DNA of 64,000 nucleotides from a bacterium (lineage in GTDB: Bacteria > Planctomycetota > Planctomycetia > Planctomycetales > Planctomycetaceae), in assembly GCA_016124895.1 (NCBI GenBank), contig WGMU01000036.1:1-64000 (forward strand), written 5' to 3'. Positions 46,470 to 53,302 of this stretch are shown here, in pieces. The translations under genes and the position numbers were made by a program. Position 1 is the first letter of the stretch. Every line of letters begins with the position of its first letter. The notes under the pieces are model-generated. The model did not search any database and was not told the DNA's origin. It saw only the letters and a list, made by a program, of their open reading frames with translations.

Positions 46470-46788
46470 AAGGCAGCCCCAGCACTCCGTGGACTCCGCG
46501 TGCGAACTGCTGCCACTCCTGCTTCTTCTGTTCGAGCACTTTCTTCCCGGCGGCCGTCAGGCGGTAATACTTCCGTCGCCGCCCGTCGGCTTCGCGCCAG
46601 TCGGCCGAGAGAAACTTCTGCCGCTCCAGCCGATGCAGCGCCGGATACAGGCTGCCCTCGGTCAGCTCGAAATAGCCATTTGATCGAGCGATCACGTCCT
46701 GCGTGATCTGATACCCGTACGTCGGTCCGGCCGCGATGACTTCGAGAATCAGCATCTCGACCGCCCCAGACAACAGCTTTGAGTCCAT
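46456..46788 (-). CDS. PadR-family transcriptional regulator
   Basis: 110 residues, the size of the short PadR subgroup. The winged-helix domain reads LLSGAVEMLILEVIAAGPTYGYQI, then ELTEGSLYPALHRLERQKFLSADW with the wing RRRKYYRLTAAGKKVLEQ; these are the family signature positions. PadR proteins repress, usually their own operon, and release DNA on binding small molecules or in response to membrane stress. The next gene overlaps by 14 bases and encodes a membrane protein, the common PadR-target arrangement. A 9-bp inverted repeat immediately upstream is a likely operator. AAGGAG precedes the ATG. Confidence 0.92.
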   Translation of the reverse strand: MDSKLLSGAVEMLILEVIAAGPTYGYQITQDVIARSNGYFELTEGSLYPALHRLERQKFLSADWREADGRRRKYYRLTAAGKKVLEQKKQEWQQFARGVHGVLGLPYVMA

Positions 46789-47118
46789 GCCTCAGCTCCT
46801 TAGGTATTGTTGCAGGAGCGAATACCTAACCGACTTAGGCTGAGGCGTCAAGCAGTATTTCAGAAAACAGCAGCAGGTGACCTCATCGGGTTCCACTTCT
46901 GGCTTGCCCGGCAGTGCATCTGGAACCGAGTGAAGCACTGGCGGACAAGCCGGCAGAGGCACCTGTGCTGCAGTGTTCTCGGGGACGGTGCCGGATAGCC
47001 ATCTGCAGCATGGCGCATCATTTGCGGTCATTGTCGCAGTCAGCGTGAAAGGACTTCGTTCGGTATTCAGAGTGCGAAGCCGCTCACTTTTCCTGCGTCT
47101 CGTTCAAAGGACGTACCC
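46789..47118. other. Divergent promoter region between padR and a lipoprotein gene
   Basis: 330 bases containing the promoters of both genes. The padR-proximal end holds the inverted repeat described separately. In the remainder, no gene, repeat or clear hexamer pair was found; a CTTAGG half-site resembling one operator arm lies at about 46834. Confidence 0.5.
46796..46829 (-). promoter_or_regulatory. Candidate PadR operator overlapping the padR ribosome site
   Basis: TTAGGTATT (46800-46808) and AATACCTAA (46821-46829) form a perfect 9-bp inverted repeat with a 12-base spacer. The minus-strand ribosome site TAAGGAG (46796-46802) overlaps the proximal arm by three bases, and the ATG follows at 46788. 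An autorepressor bound here could block transcription of padR and its membrane partner. Confidence 0.55.
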
Positions 47119-47796
47119 ATGCGACACACCACCATCTATTCTACAGTGCTTGCGACGCTGCTTCTGGCCGCAGGCTGTCTCATCAGCGACGAGCTGACCA
47201 CGATCACCATTCAGCCGGATGGAGCCGCCGACTGGGTCCGGTTTCAATCGGACATTCACTCGACCGAGAAAGGGATGAAAGGCGAACTGGAACTGCAGAA
47301 GTTCGTGAGCGACTTTGACTCGCAGCAGGATGCCGATCTGGTCCGAATCGTCGAGGCCGGTGGAGCGATTCTCGATGCCCGCTGGGTGCGCCGCGAGAAG
47401 CCGTATGCGACGCTGGTTTCTGCCGAGTTTCCGTGTGCCGAGGTCCTGGAGAAATTCTTTACGGTCAAAGATGAAAAAGGCGAAGTGCTGGCTCGGCCGA
47501 CGCTCACGATCGAAGGCAAACGGCGACGGTTCTCGATCAGTATCCCGATTGCTCCGGACGAAAAGGCCGAGACAACGGCAGCGCCGACCGCCGAGGAAAT
47601 CCTGGCCCGCCAGGCAGACAGCATTTCCGGAACCCGGATCGTCGTCGCCAACGGCCACATCGTGAAATCACAGGGCTTCGCCGTGGCCCGCGACGGACAT
47701 TCCTGCGTGCTCAATTCCCGGCAGATCGACAAACTCCTGCACGACCGCCCGGCACGCGTCGAGATCTTCCTCGAGTGGGAAGTCAACGGCGACTAA
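47119..47796 (+). CDS. Lipoprotein of unknown function
   Basis: 225 residues. The signal peptide ends in a lipobox, LLLAAGC (Cys about residue 20), so membrane attachment is likely. AAGGA lies 9 bases before the ATG. The mature part contains TIQPDGAADWVRFQSDIHS, RIVEAGGAILDARWVRREKPYATLVSAEFP and a C-terminal DGHSCVLNSRQIDKLLHDRPARVEIFLEWEVNGD. The pattern of alternating strands is suggestive of a beta-rich fold, but I recognise no family. It is divergent from padR and could be under the same control. Confidence 0.6.
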   Translation: MRHTTIYSTVLATLLLAAGCLISDELTTITIQPDGAADWVRFQSDIHSTEKGMKGELELQKFVSDFDSQQDADLVRIVEAGGAILDARWVRREKPYATLVSAEFPCAEVLEKFFTVKDEKGEVLARPTLTIEGKRRRFSISIPIAPDEKAETTAAPTAEEILARQADSISGTRIVVANGHIVKSQGFAVARDGHSCVLNSRQIDKLLHDRPARVEIFLEWEVNGD

Positions 47797-47800
47797 CGGG

Positions 47801-47929
47801 CTCACACCAGAATCAACTGCGCCAGCGACGTAGGGTGCGTGAAGCGCAGCGGAACGCACCTGCCGTCTCGATGTGGTGCGTTCCGCTGCGCAACACGCAC
47901 CCGACCCAGCTCACACTCGAATCAGCTGC
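47801..47929. repeat. Inverted repeat pair flanked by a 20-base direct repeat
   Basis: GTAG (47830-47833) leads into a 27-base arm at 47834-47860 whose reverse complement recurs at 47875-47901 with two mismatches. Each arm can itself form a hairpin (GGTGCGT with ACGCACC). The element is flanked by related sequences, ctcacaccagaatcaactgc (47801-47820) and ctcacactcgaatcagctgc (47910-47929), 17 of 20 identical. The right-hand copy encodes the end of the 47911-48258 gene (minus strand). Confidence 0.65.
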
Positions 47930-48258
47930 ACGAGAACGCCCATCGCTGTCAGCAACAGCAGCGGAACGCCCTGCAGTCCGCCTTCTTTGCGCGACAGCGA
48001 GAAGCCCCACGCGCCAACACCGCAGATGAAGATTCCCGCCGCAAGCACGCTGAGTCGCCCCGACGCTTGAGCGTGTAAGCGTGTCTCAAGACGCAGAGCG
48101 GATAGCTCTGTTTCATTCAGCGTTCCTGACGCCCGAGCAGCCGAGGCTCGAGCGGCCGTCGTCGCCGTCCGGGCTGCCCGCGTCTGCGACGCAATCGAGA
48201 TCGGCAGAACCGCCGTCAGCAGCATAAGAGCGAGCAGGTAAAACGGACGACGCTTCAT
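47911..48258 (-). CDS. Small exported protein with a C-terminal membrane region
   Basis: 115 residues from the ATG at 48258 (the frame opens at 48393). A signal peptide or anchor is visible (FYLLALMLLTAVLPISIASQ), then an Ala/Arg/Thr-rich stretch (TRAARTATTAARASAARAS), and two short hydrophobic segments (LSVLAAGIFICGVGAWGFSL, VPLLLLTAMGVLVQLI). Positive charge follows each. No family recognised. The stop codon coincides with the right-hand direct repeat of the adjacent inverted-repeat element, and the protein end QLIRV could be read as QLILV in the left-hand copy. Confidence 0.5.
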   Translation of the reverse strand: MKRRPFYLLALMLLTAVLPISIASQTRAARTATTAARASAARASGTLNETELSALRLETRLHAQASGRLSVLAAGIFICGVGAWGFSLSRKEGGLQGVPLLLLTAMGVLVQLIRV

Positions 48259-48384
48259 TTGCACAACCTGCAGATCGATGGCACGCGGCGAGCGGCAGTC
48301 GATGGGGGTGGATGACCGTGACGTCGTTTCGCCTCTGGATTCACTGAATCGCCATGCTGTTGCCCACGCCCTTCGTGCCTCAGG

Positions 48385-48408
48385 GCGTGCCACCCGACCG
48401 TGGCACGC
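48385..48408. terminator. Strong hairpin just past the 48415-49002 stop
   Basis: GCGTGCCAC (48385-48393) and GTGGCACGC (48400-48408) form a perfect 9-bp stem with loop CCGACC. It lies 6 bases beyond the stop codon of the minus-strand gene, the expected place for a transcript end, but no T-run follows, so it could also be a REP-type unit. Confidence 0.45.
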
Positions 48409-48414
48409 TGTGGC

Positions 48415-49002
48415 TTATCGGCTGTCATCAGACGGTGTTGTTTGATCCTGAGTCGGGACGTTGTTCTTCAGCTTTTGACTGACTGCCTTCCGGCGTTGCT
48501 CCGTTTCATGCATGGCCGAAATCCCTGTGTAGATCGCAACAGATACCGCAAGCCAGATGACAGAAAGAGATCCTGTCTCAAGCCACATTCTGGACCGGCG
48601 TGCCGGTGAAGCGAGGTTGTACAGAATGCGTGCCGGAGCGTAGAAGCAAACGAAGAATGCGACGGTGGACGGCAGGAGAGATGCCAGGAGACTCATCCCG
48701 ATTCTCTCGACGTCAATTGCCGTTGAGCGTACGAGCAACACCGAGAAGAAAGTGGCCCACGTCGCGACCCAGACACAGCCGCCAGCAATCTGTATGGGTT
48801 TCGTCCTGTCAACGAATCGGATCGCAAGACCAGTCAGCACACAGGCAACTCCAGGGATGATGAGTCGCCAGCTTGTCTGCTGCATAGAAGTTTCAGCGAC
48901 GACAGATTGGCTCGGCCCGTAGATGTACCAGGCAAGAAAGGCAACGCCGCCAGTTAGAGAGACGGTGCCGACCACAAGTAATGACGTGCCGAAGAGTCGC
49001 AT
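48415..49002 (-). CDS. Four-span membrane protein of unknown function
   Basis: 195 residues. Membrane spans: LLVVGTVSLTGGVAFLAWYI (about 8-27), WRLIIPGVACVLTGLAI (about 45-61), GGCVWVATWATFFSVLLV (about 74-91), and MSLLASLLPSTVAFFVCFYA with SVIWLAVSVAIYTGIS towards the C terminus, so four or five in total. The last 30 residues are polar (RKAVSQKLKNNVPTQDQ). No family recognised. Base composition is lower in GC than most of the window, a property shared with the gene upstream (49129-50544). Confidence 0.55.
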   Translation of the reverse strand: MRLFGTSLLVVGTVSLTGGVAFLAWYIYGPSQSVVAETSMQQTSWRLIIPGVACVLTGLAIRFVDRTKPIQIAGGCVWVATWATFFSVLLVRSTAIDVERIGMSLLASLLPSTVAFFVCFYAPARILYNLASPARRSRMWLETGSLSVIWLAVSVAIYTGISAMHETEQRRKAVSQKLKNNVPTQDQTTPSDDSR

Positions 49003-49128
49003 CGGACATAGTCCTGTGGATCAGGATTTCGACCAGTACCGTAGGATGGTTCGCCGCCGGCTGGAAAAGATTCGCGCGGTCGGATTCGGCAATGCCTCAG
49101 TCGCTGGCTGTTCGACGTTGGTAACCGT

Positions 49129-50544
49129 TCATTGGGCCGCAAGAGCCTTACGGACGCTATATCGATATTCAGCCCACGCTTCGGGCTTCCAGTCAGCATT
49201 GGGTTTCATGCTTATTTCAGCCTTGAAAAACGACGCAAGTTTCCTGGCAGCCAGATTGCGAACTTCGAGAACTGGAAACATGAATCCAGCACAGGGACCG
49301 CTGAATTTGGGGTTGTCCCTGGCATCGCGGACAGATTGATCATCCAGGAAGCTGGCCAGGAATTCGATTCGCTGCTTGCGATTACGATCGCCGATGTAGC
49401 GATAGTTCATAGGATTCATCAATTGCATTCGGAGCCCAACGTCCGTGCGGTCGGCAACTTCTTTTAATGTTTGCCACGCTTCAGGAGCATCTGTTTCCAT
49501 GACCAGATTAGCGAAGGATGCTTCACGGCAGTTCCAGTATTCGCCATCGGGCGTCGTTGGCAGTTCATTGAGTGTCCGGATGAGTAATTTCACGAATTGA
49601 GCATGGTCTATGTCCTTCATAAGCCAGAAGGCAGCTCGCCGGTGTTCCAGGTTTTCTCGCTCGGCCGCATGGACCAGCAGGGTGAGTTTCTCCTGTCGTG
49701 TCAGTGAACTCTCTCGCAGGGCTACAACAACCGGCCAACTCTGCATGTGTGGCCGATTATCGAGTAGCTTCCGATAGATTTGCGGCAAGTGTTTTGGATA
49801 CCGTTTTGCTATGAGCCATAGATGAAGTGAATTCGGCCATTCGGAATCTTCGTCGAGTGGGATCACGTGGTTGACCAGGTAAGACTCTTCACCTTCCTTG
49901 CTAGCCTTTTTCCACCATGCTGCAGCGTCCATCTTTGCTACCGCATAGCTGGCGCAAATCTGGAGTTCATTCTCCCGCAGTTCACTTCCTGCCAATTCCT
50001 GAAGATATGCACCGACAACGTCCTGGACACGCATAATGAACGGATGGCAGTTGTTAAATCGCGGAACCTTGACTCGGGTTAGTCGCTCGTCGTCCAAATG
50101 TTTGATGAGCGTCGGTACGGCCTCGAATCCGTAGCGAGCAAGTTCTGCGTAGCGTGGATCAATCTGCCCTGACTCGTCCAGGAGACACGAACACCCGTAT
50201 TGTTTCAGCTCCACGAGCCCGTTAGCTGCAGCTTTGACAGTTCCCGGCTGGACGTTGCGCGGCGTTAACGTCTGATCGAGACATTGCAGCAGATATCGAT
50301 TCTCTTCAGTCCCAAGTGTCGGATGCTCATTGAGAAGGTTTCTGAGTTGAACAGCGATCTCGCTTCGGTCGGTGTGTGGTTGAACGAGTTGCTGAAGGCT
50401 TTTCTGCCAGGCTCGTTCGCCAGGTGAATCAGTGGAAAGCATGACGGGATCGAACAACGTGTCGTCGCCGTATGCCGTAGCGAACGATGATGCCATGAAT
50501 ACGAATACAAGTGTGGACAGAACACGATGGAATGCACTTGTCAT
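49129..50544 (-). CDS. Exported protein with HEAT-like helical repeats, lower GC
   Basis: 471 residues with a signal peptide (VLSTLVFVFMASSFATAYG). AGGAG sits 7 bases before the ATG. The mature protein is mainly helical; segments such as RYGFEAVPTLIKHLDDERLTRVKV, LEHRRAAFWLMKDIDHAQFVKLLIRTL and VLEVRNLAARKLASFF look like degenerate HEAT repeats. CSCLLDESG and FNNCHPF contain scattered Cys. Parts of the gene are only about 48% GC by hand count over one 60-base line, well below the flanking genes. That suggests different ancestry or relaxed composition. The role is unknown; a periplasmic scaffold is the simplest guess. Confidence 0.6.
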   Translation of the reverse strand: MTSAFHRVLSTLVFVFMASSFATAYGDDTLFDPVMLSTDSPGERAWQKSLQQLVQPHTDRSEIAVQLRNLLNEHPTLGTEENRYLLQCLDQTLTPRNVQPGTVKAAANGLVELKQYGCSCLLDESGQIDPRYAELARYGFEAVPTLIKHLDDERLTRVKVPRFNNCHPFIMRVQDVVGAYLQELAGSELRENELQICASYAVAKMDAAAWWKKASKEGEESYLVNHVIPLDEDSEWPNSLHLWLIAKRYPKHLPQIYRKLLDNRPHMQSWPVVVALRESSLTRQEKLTLLVHAAERENLEHRRAAFWLMKDIDHAQFVKLLIRTLNELPTTPDGEYWNCREASFANLVMETDAPEAWQTLKEVADRTDVGLRMQLMNPMNYRYIGDRNRKQRIEFLASFLDDQSVRDARDNPKFSGPCAGFMFPVLEVRNLAARKLASFFKAEISMKPNADWKPEAWAEYRYSVRKALAAQ

Positions 50545-50775
50545 TTCGTTCTCCTGAACCCCGTCGACGAATCTCTTGGGGGACCGCCCTGTCGTTTATG
50601 CAGCGATGTGGCTGGTTTACCGGCGACGTTCGGTGATCGCAAGGACAGAATCAGGGCGAGGCATTCTGTCGTTGACGCGTGGCTGCGTCGGGTTCGTTGC
50701 GAGCTGCGGTGGCGGGCTCTCATAATCCCTGCCGCTTGGGACCTGTCGACGAACTCTCCGCGGAAAGAATCACTG

Positions 50776-52131
50776 ATGAGATATCCTGCTGTTGCGCTGC
50801 TGCTGGCTCTGGTTGTTGCGTCTCCGCTGCTGGGGGCTGATGCGCCGCCGAATGTGGTGATGATTATCTCGGACGATCAGGCGTGGACCGATTACGGGTT
50901 CATGGGGCATCCGGATATTCGGACGCCGCGGCTGGATCGACTGGCGTCTGAGAGTGTCGTGTTTCCTCGCGGCTATGTGCCGACGGCGCTGTGCCGGCCG
51001 TCGCTGGTGACGCTGATTACCGGGCAGTACGCGCATACGCATGGTGTGACCGGGAACGATCCCTCGCCAAAGTATGCGAAACCGAACTCCGAGCTGTACA
51101 ACCAGCGGCGGCAGCACCTGATTGACTATCTGGACCGGTTTCAGACGGTGCCGAAGATCCTCGGGAAGCGCGGGTATCTGAGCCATCAGAGCGGTAAGTG
51201 GTGGGAAGGCAGCTATCAGCACGGCGGGTTCACTCACGGCATGACGCGCGGCTTTCCCAAACCCGGCGGGCGGCACGGAGATGACGGGCTGAAGATTGGC
51301 CGCGAGGGCATCGAGCCGGTGGCTGAGTTCGTCGCCGAAGTGACCTCGCAGCACAAGCCGTTCTTTCTGTGGTACGCCCCGTTCCTGCCGCACTCGCCAC
51401 ACACGCCGCCCGAACGCATCCTGAAGAAGTACGAGAAAGAAGGCCGGCCGGAGTCGATCGCGAAGTACTACGCGATGTGTGAATGGTTCGACGAAACCTG
51501 CGGACAGGTCATCGACGTTCTGGAGAAGAATCACCAGCGCGAGAACACGCTGATCGTTTACGTCTGCGACAACGGCTGGATTCAGAGCCCGACGTCGAAA
51601 GGTTACGCGCCGCGGTCGAAGCAGACGCCGTATGAAGGCGGCATCCGCACGCCGATCATGTTCTCCTGGCCGGGACATCTGAAGCCGCAGAAACGTGACG
51701 ATCTGGTCAGCAGCATCGACATCGTCCCGACAATGCTCGCCGCCGCTGGAGCCCCGATCCCGGACGGCCTGCCAGGACTCAACCTGCTGCCCGAGATGAC
51801 GGAACAGAAGCCGATCCCACGCGACACGATCTTCGGCGAAGGCTTCGCGCACGACATTGCCGACGTCGAAAAGCCGGAAGCCTCGCTGCTGTATCGCTGG
51901 ACGATCGAGGGCCGCTGGAAGCTGTTGCTGACGTACGACGGCGAGGTCAACCGCTACCAGTCGACGCACCCGCGTGACGAAAAACGCCCGCAGCTTTTCG
52001 ACTTGATTGCCGATCCGCACGAAACGAAAAATCTCGCCGGCGAGCATCCTGAGATTGTCGCCCGACTGGCAAAGAAGATCGGTGACTGGTATCCCGTCAC
52101 CGAACGCAAGGCGCTGACGACGTTCGAGTAG
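50776..52131 (+). CDS. Exported sulfatase
   Basis: 451 residues from the ATG at 50776, which starts a signal peptide (ALLLALVVASPLLGADA); the frame is open back to 50527 without features. The sulfatase fold is shown by PPNVVMIISDDQAWTDYGFMGHPDIRTPRLDRLA (metal Asp pair), the C73-R-P-S-L77 site, YVCDNGWIQ for the second metal pair, and KQTPYEGGIRTPIMFSWPG. The formylglycine Cys and Pro are present, but the Arg of C-x-P-x-R is Leu, a variant frequent in planctomycete sulfatases. The C-terminal part (PQLFDLIADPHETKNLAGEHPEIVARL) is standard. Substrate unknown; the protein has no extra domain, unlike the sulfatase at 8722. Confidence 0.9.
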   Translation: MRYPAVALLLALVVASPLLGADAPPNVVMIISDDQAWTDYGFMGHPDIRTPRLDRLASESVVFPRGYVPTALCRPSLVTLITGQYAHTHGVTGNDPSPKYAKPNSELYNQRRQHLIDYLDRFQTVPKILGKRGYLSHQSGKWWEGSYQHGGFTHGMTRGFPKPGGRHGDDGLKIGREGIEPVAEFVAEVTSQHKPFFLWYAPFLPHSPHTPPERILKKYEKEGRPESIAKYYAMCEWFDETCGQVIDVLEKNHQRENTLIVYVCDNGWIQSPTSKGYAPRSKQTPYEGGIRTPIMFSWPGHLKPQKRDDLVSSIDIVPTMLAAAGAPIPDGLPGLNLLPEMTEQKPIPRDTIFGEGFAHDIADVEKPEASLLYRWTIEGRWKLLLTYDGEVNRYQSTHPRDEKRPQLFDLIADPHETKNLAGEHPEIVARLAKKIGDWYPVTERKALTTFE

Positions 52132-52145
52132 AGTCAGGGCGATGC

Positions 52146-52253
52146 CTGACGCAAAGCCGCGAAGACGCAGAGACTCGCAAAGTGGCGAAGAGTGTCTGGG
52201 ACATGGGCTGAGATTTCTTTGCGAACCTTCGCACCTCTGCGCCTTTGCGTCAG
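52146..52253. repeat. Long inverted repeat between sulfatase and dapB
   Basis: CTGACGCAAAG (52146-52156) faces its exact reverse complement CTTTGCGTCAG (52243-52253). Inside, CGAAGACGCAGAG-like and CCTCTGCGCC-like stretches add further partial pairing. It could act as a bidirectional transcript end for the sulfatase gene or be an old palindromic insertion; no T-run is visible. Confidence 0.55.
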
Positions 52254-52294
52254 ATGATTTTTGAGAATCCCGAGACAGAGTCACGGAACACAGA

Positions 52295-53092
52295 ATGACC
52301 AATCCGCTGAAAGTTGTTGTGCATGGGGCTGCTGGCCGGATGGGGCAACGTGTGACCGCCTTGGTTGATGCCGATCCGGAGCTGACCGTCTTCGGAGCCG
52401 TCGACGCGATCCGCACAGGCGAAGATGCGGGTGAAGCGGCCGGGATTGGAAACATCGGCGTCGCGATCAGCCCTGATCTGCCGGCTGAACAGCCGGACGT
52501 TGTCGTCGACTTTTCAGTCCCCGCCGGAATGATGGCGATCGTTGAAAAGTGCGTGGCCCGCGGGATTCCGCTGGTCGCGGCGACGACGGGGCTCAGCGAC
52601 GAACAGAAGGCCGAGGTCGCGAAATCCGCCGAGTCGATTCCGCTGCTGTGGGCTCCCAGCATGAGCGTCGCGGTGAACCTGACAATGAAACTGGTTCGAG
52701 ACGCGGCGCGAGCGCTGAAGGACAACCCTGGCGGCGTCGACGTCGAAATCATCGAGCGGCATCATCGCTACAAGGAGGACGCTCCCAGCGGAACAGCGTT
52801 GAAGTTCGGTGAGATCGTTGCCGAAGAGATGGGGCAGACGGAGCACGTTCACGGACGCGAAGGTCGTCCCGGTCAGCGTCCGCGTAACGAGATCGGTTAT
52901 CACGCGCTGCGGACCGGCGACAACGTCGGCGAGCACACGATCGTGTTCGGTATGCTCGGCGAAACCATCGACCTGACCGTCCGCGGTCAGTCGCGTGACA
53001 GCTACGCCTACGGTGCCCTCGCTGCTGCGAAGTTCCTCGTCGGAAAACCCGCCGGCCGGCTGTATTCAATGAACGACGTGCTGGGGTTCTGA
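52295..53092 (+). CDS. dapB: 4-Hydroxy-tetrahydrodipicolinate reductase
   Basis: 265 residues. The NAD(P)H-binding motif is VVVHGAAGRMGQR (about residues 8-20), the domain link reads VVDFSVPAGM, and the substrate site is IERHHRYKEDAPSGTALKFGE (about 149-170) with the catalytic His pair and Lys. GDNVGEHTIVFGMLGETIDL and the ASKLFSLVDVL-like end are standard DapB. It reduces the dihydrodipicolinate precursor in the lysine and diaminopimelate pathway, which feeds peptidoglycan synthesis. It stands alone, without dapA. The ATG is preceded by ACGGAA. Confidence 0.93.
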   Translation: MTNPLKVVVHGAAGRMGQRVTALVDADPELTVFGAVDAIRTGEDAGEAAGIGNIGVAISPDLPAEQPDVVVDFSVPAGMMAIVEKCVARGIPLVAATTGLSDEQKAEVAKSAESIPLLWAPSMSVAVNLTMKLVRDAARALKDNPGGVDVEIIERHHRYKEDAPSGTALKFGEIVAEEMGQTEHVHGREGRPGQRPRNEIGYHALRTGDNVGEHTIVFGMLGETIDLTVRGQSRDSYAYGALAAAKFLVGKPAGRLYSMNDVLGF

Positions 53093-53110
53093 CGGTGTCA
53101 TCTCGTGTGC

Positions 53111-53127
53111 CACTGGCTTCGCCAGTG
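53111..53127. terminator. Hairpin downstream of dapB
   Basis: CACTGGC (53111-53117) and GCCAGTG (53121-53127) form a perfect 7-bp stem with a TTC loop, 18 bases after the dapB stop. It lacks a T-run, so it is either a weak terminator or part of the repeat cluster that follows. Confidence 0.4.
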
Positions 53128-53136
53128 CAATCCTCT

Positions 53137-53249
53137 CGTTCCGATGCTCCGCGTCGGAACGCAGCCTCGGACGCTCTGCTTCCACTCAAGCGGCAACGGA
53201 ATCGACGCTGAGCGTCGGAAGCGACGTTCCCATGCGGAGCGTAGGAACG
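53137..53249. repeat. BIME-like inverted pair between dapB and the 551-residue gene
   Basis: The left unit CGTTCCGATGC-TCC-GCGTCGGAACG (53137-53161) pairs over 11 positions with one G-T wobble. The right unit CGTTCCCATGC-GGA-GCGTAGGAACG (53225-53249) is an inverted copy with one mismatch and one wobble. A smaller stem, GACGC-TGA-GCGTC (53204-53216), lies between. Same trinucleotide-loop design as the pairs near 3.9, 23.1, 24.6 and 41.7 kb. Confidence 0.7.
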
Positions 53250-53302
53250 AGATTTGACTCGTCGGATTTGACGGGACATCTCAACACTGATATCGAACCT
53301 GC

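Noticed and set aside
50770-52752. A 660-codon minus-strand open frame spanning the second sulfatase and part of dapB
   Set aside because: It crosses two well-supported plus-strand genes and an intergenic palindrome, and shows no family features.
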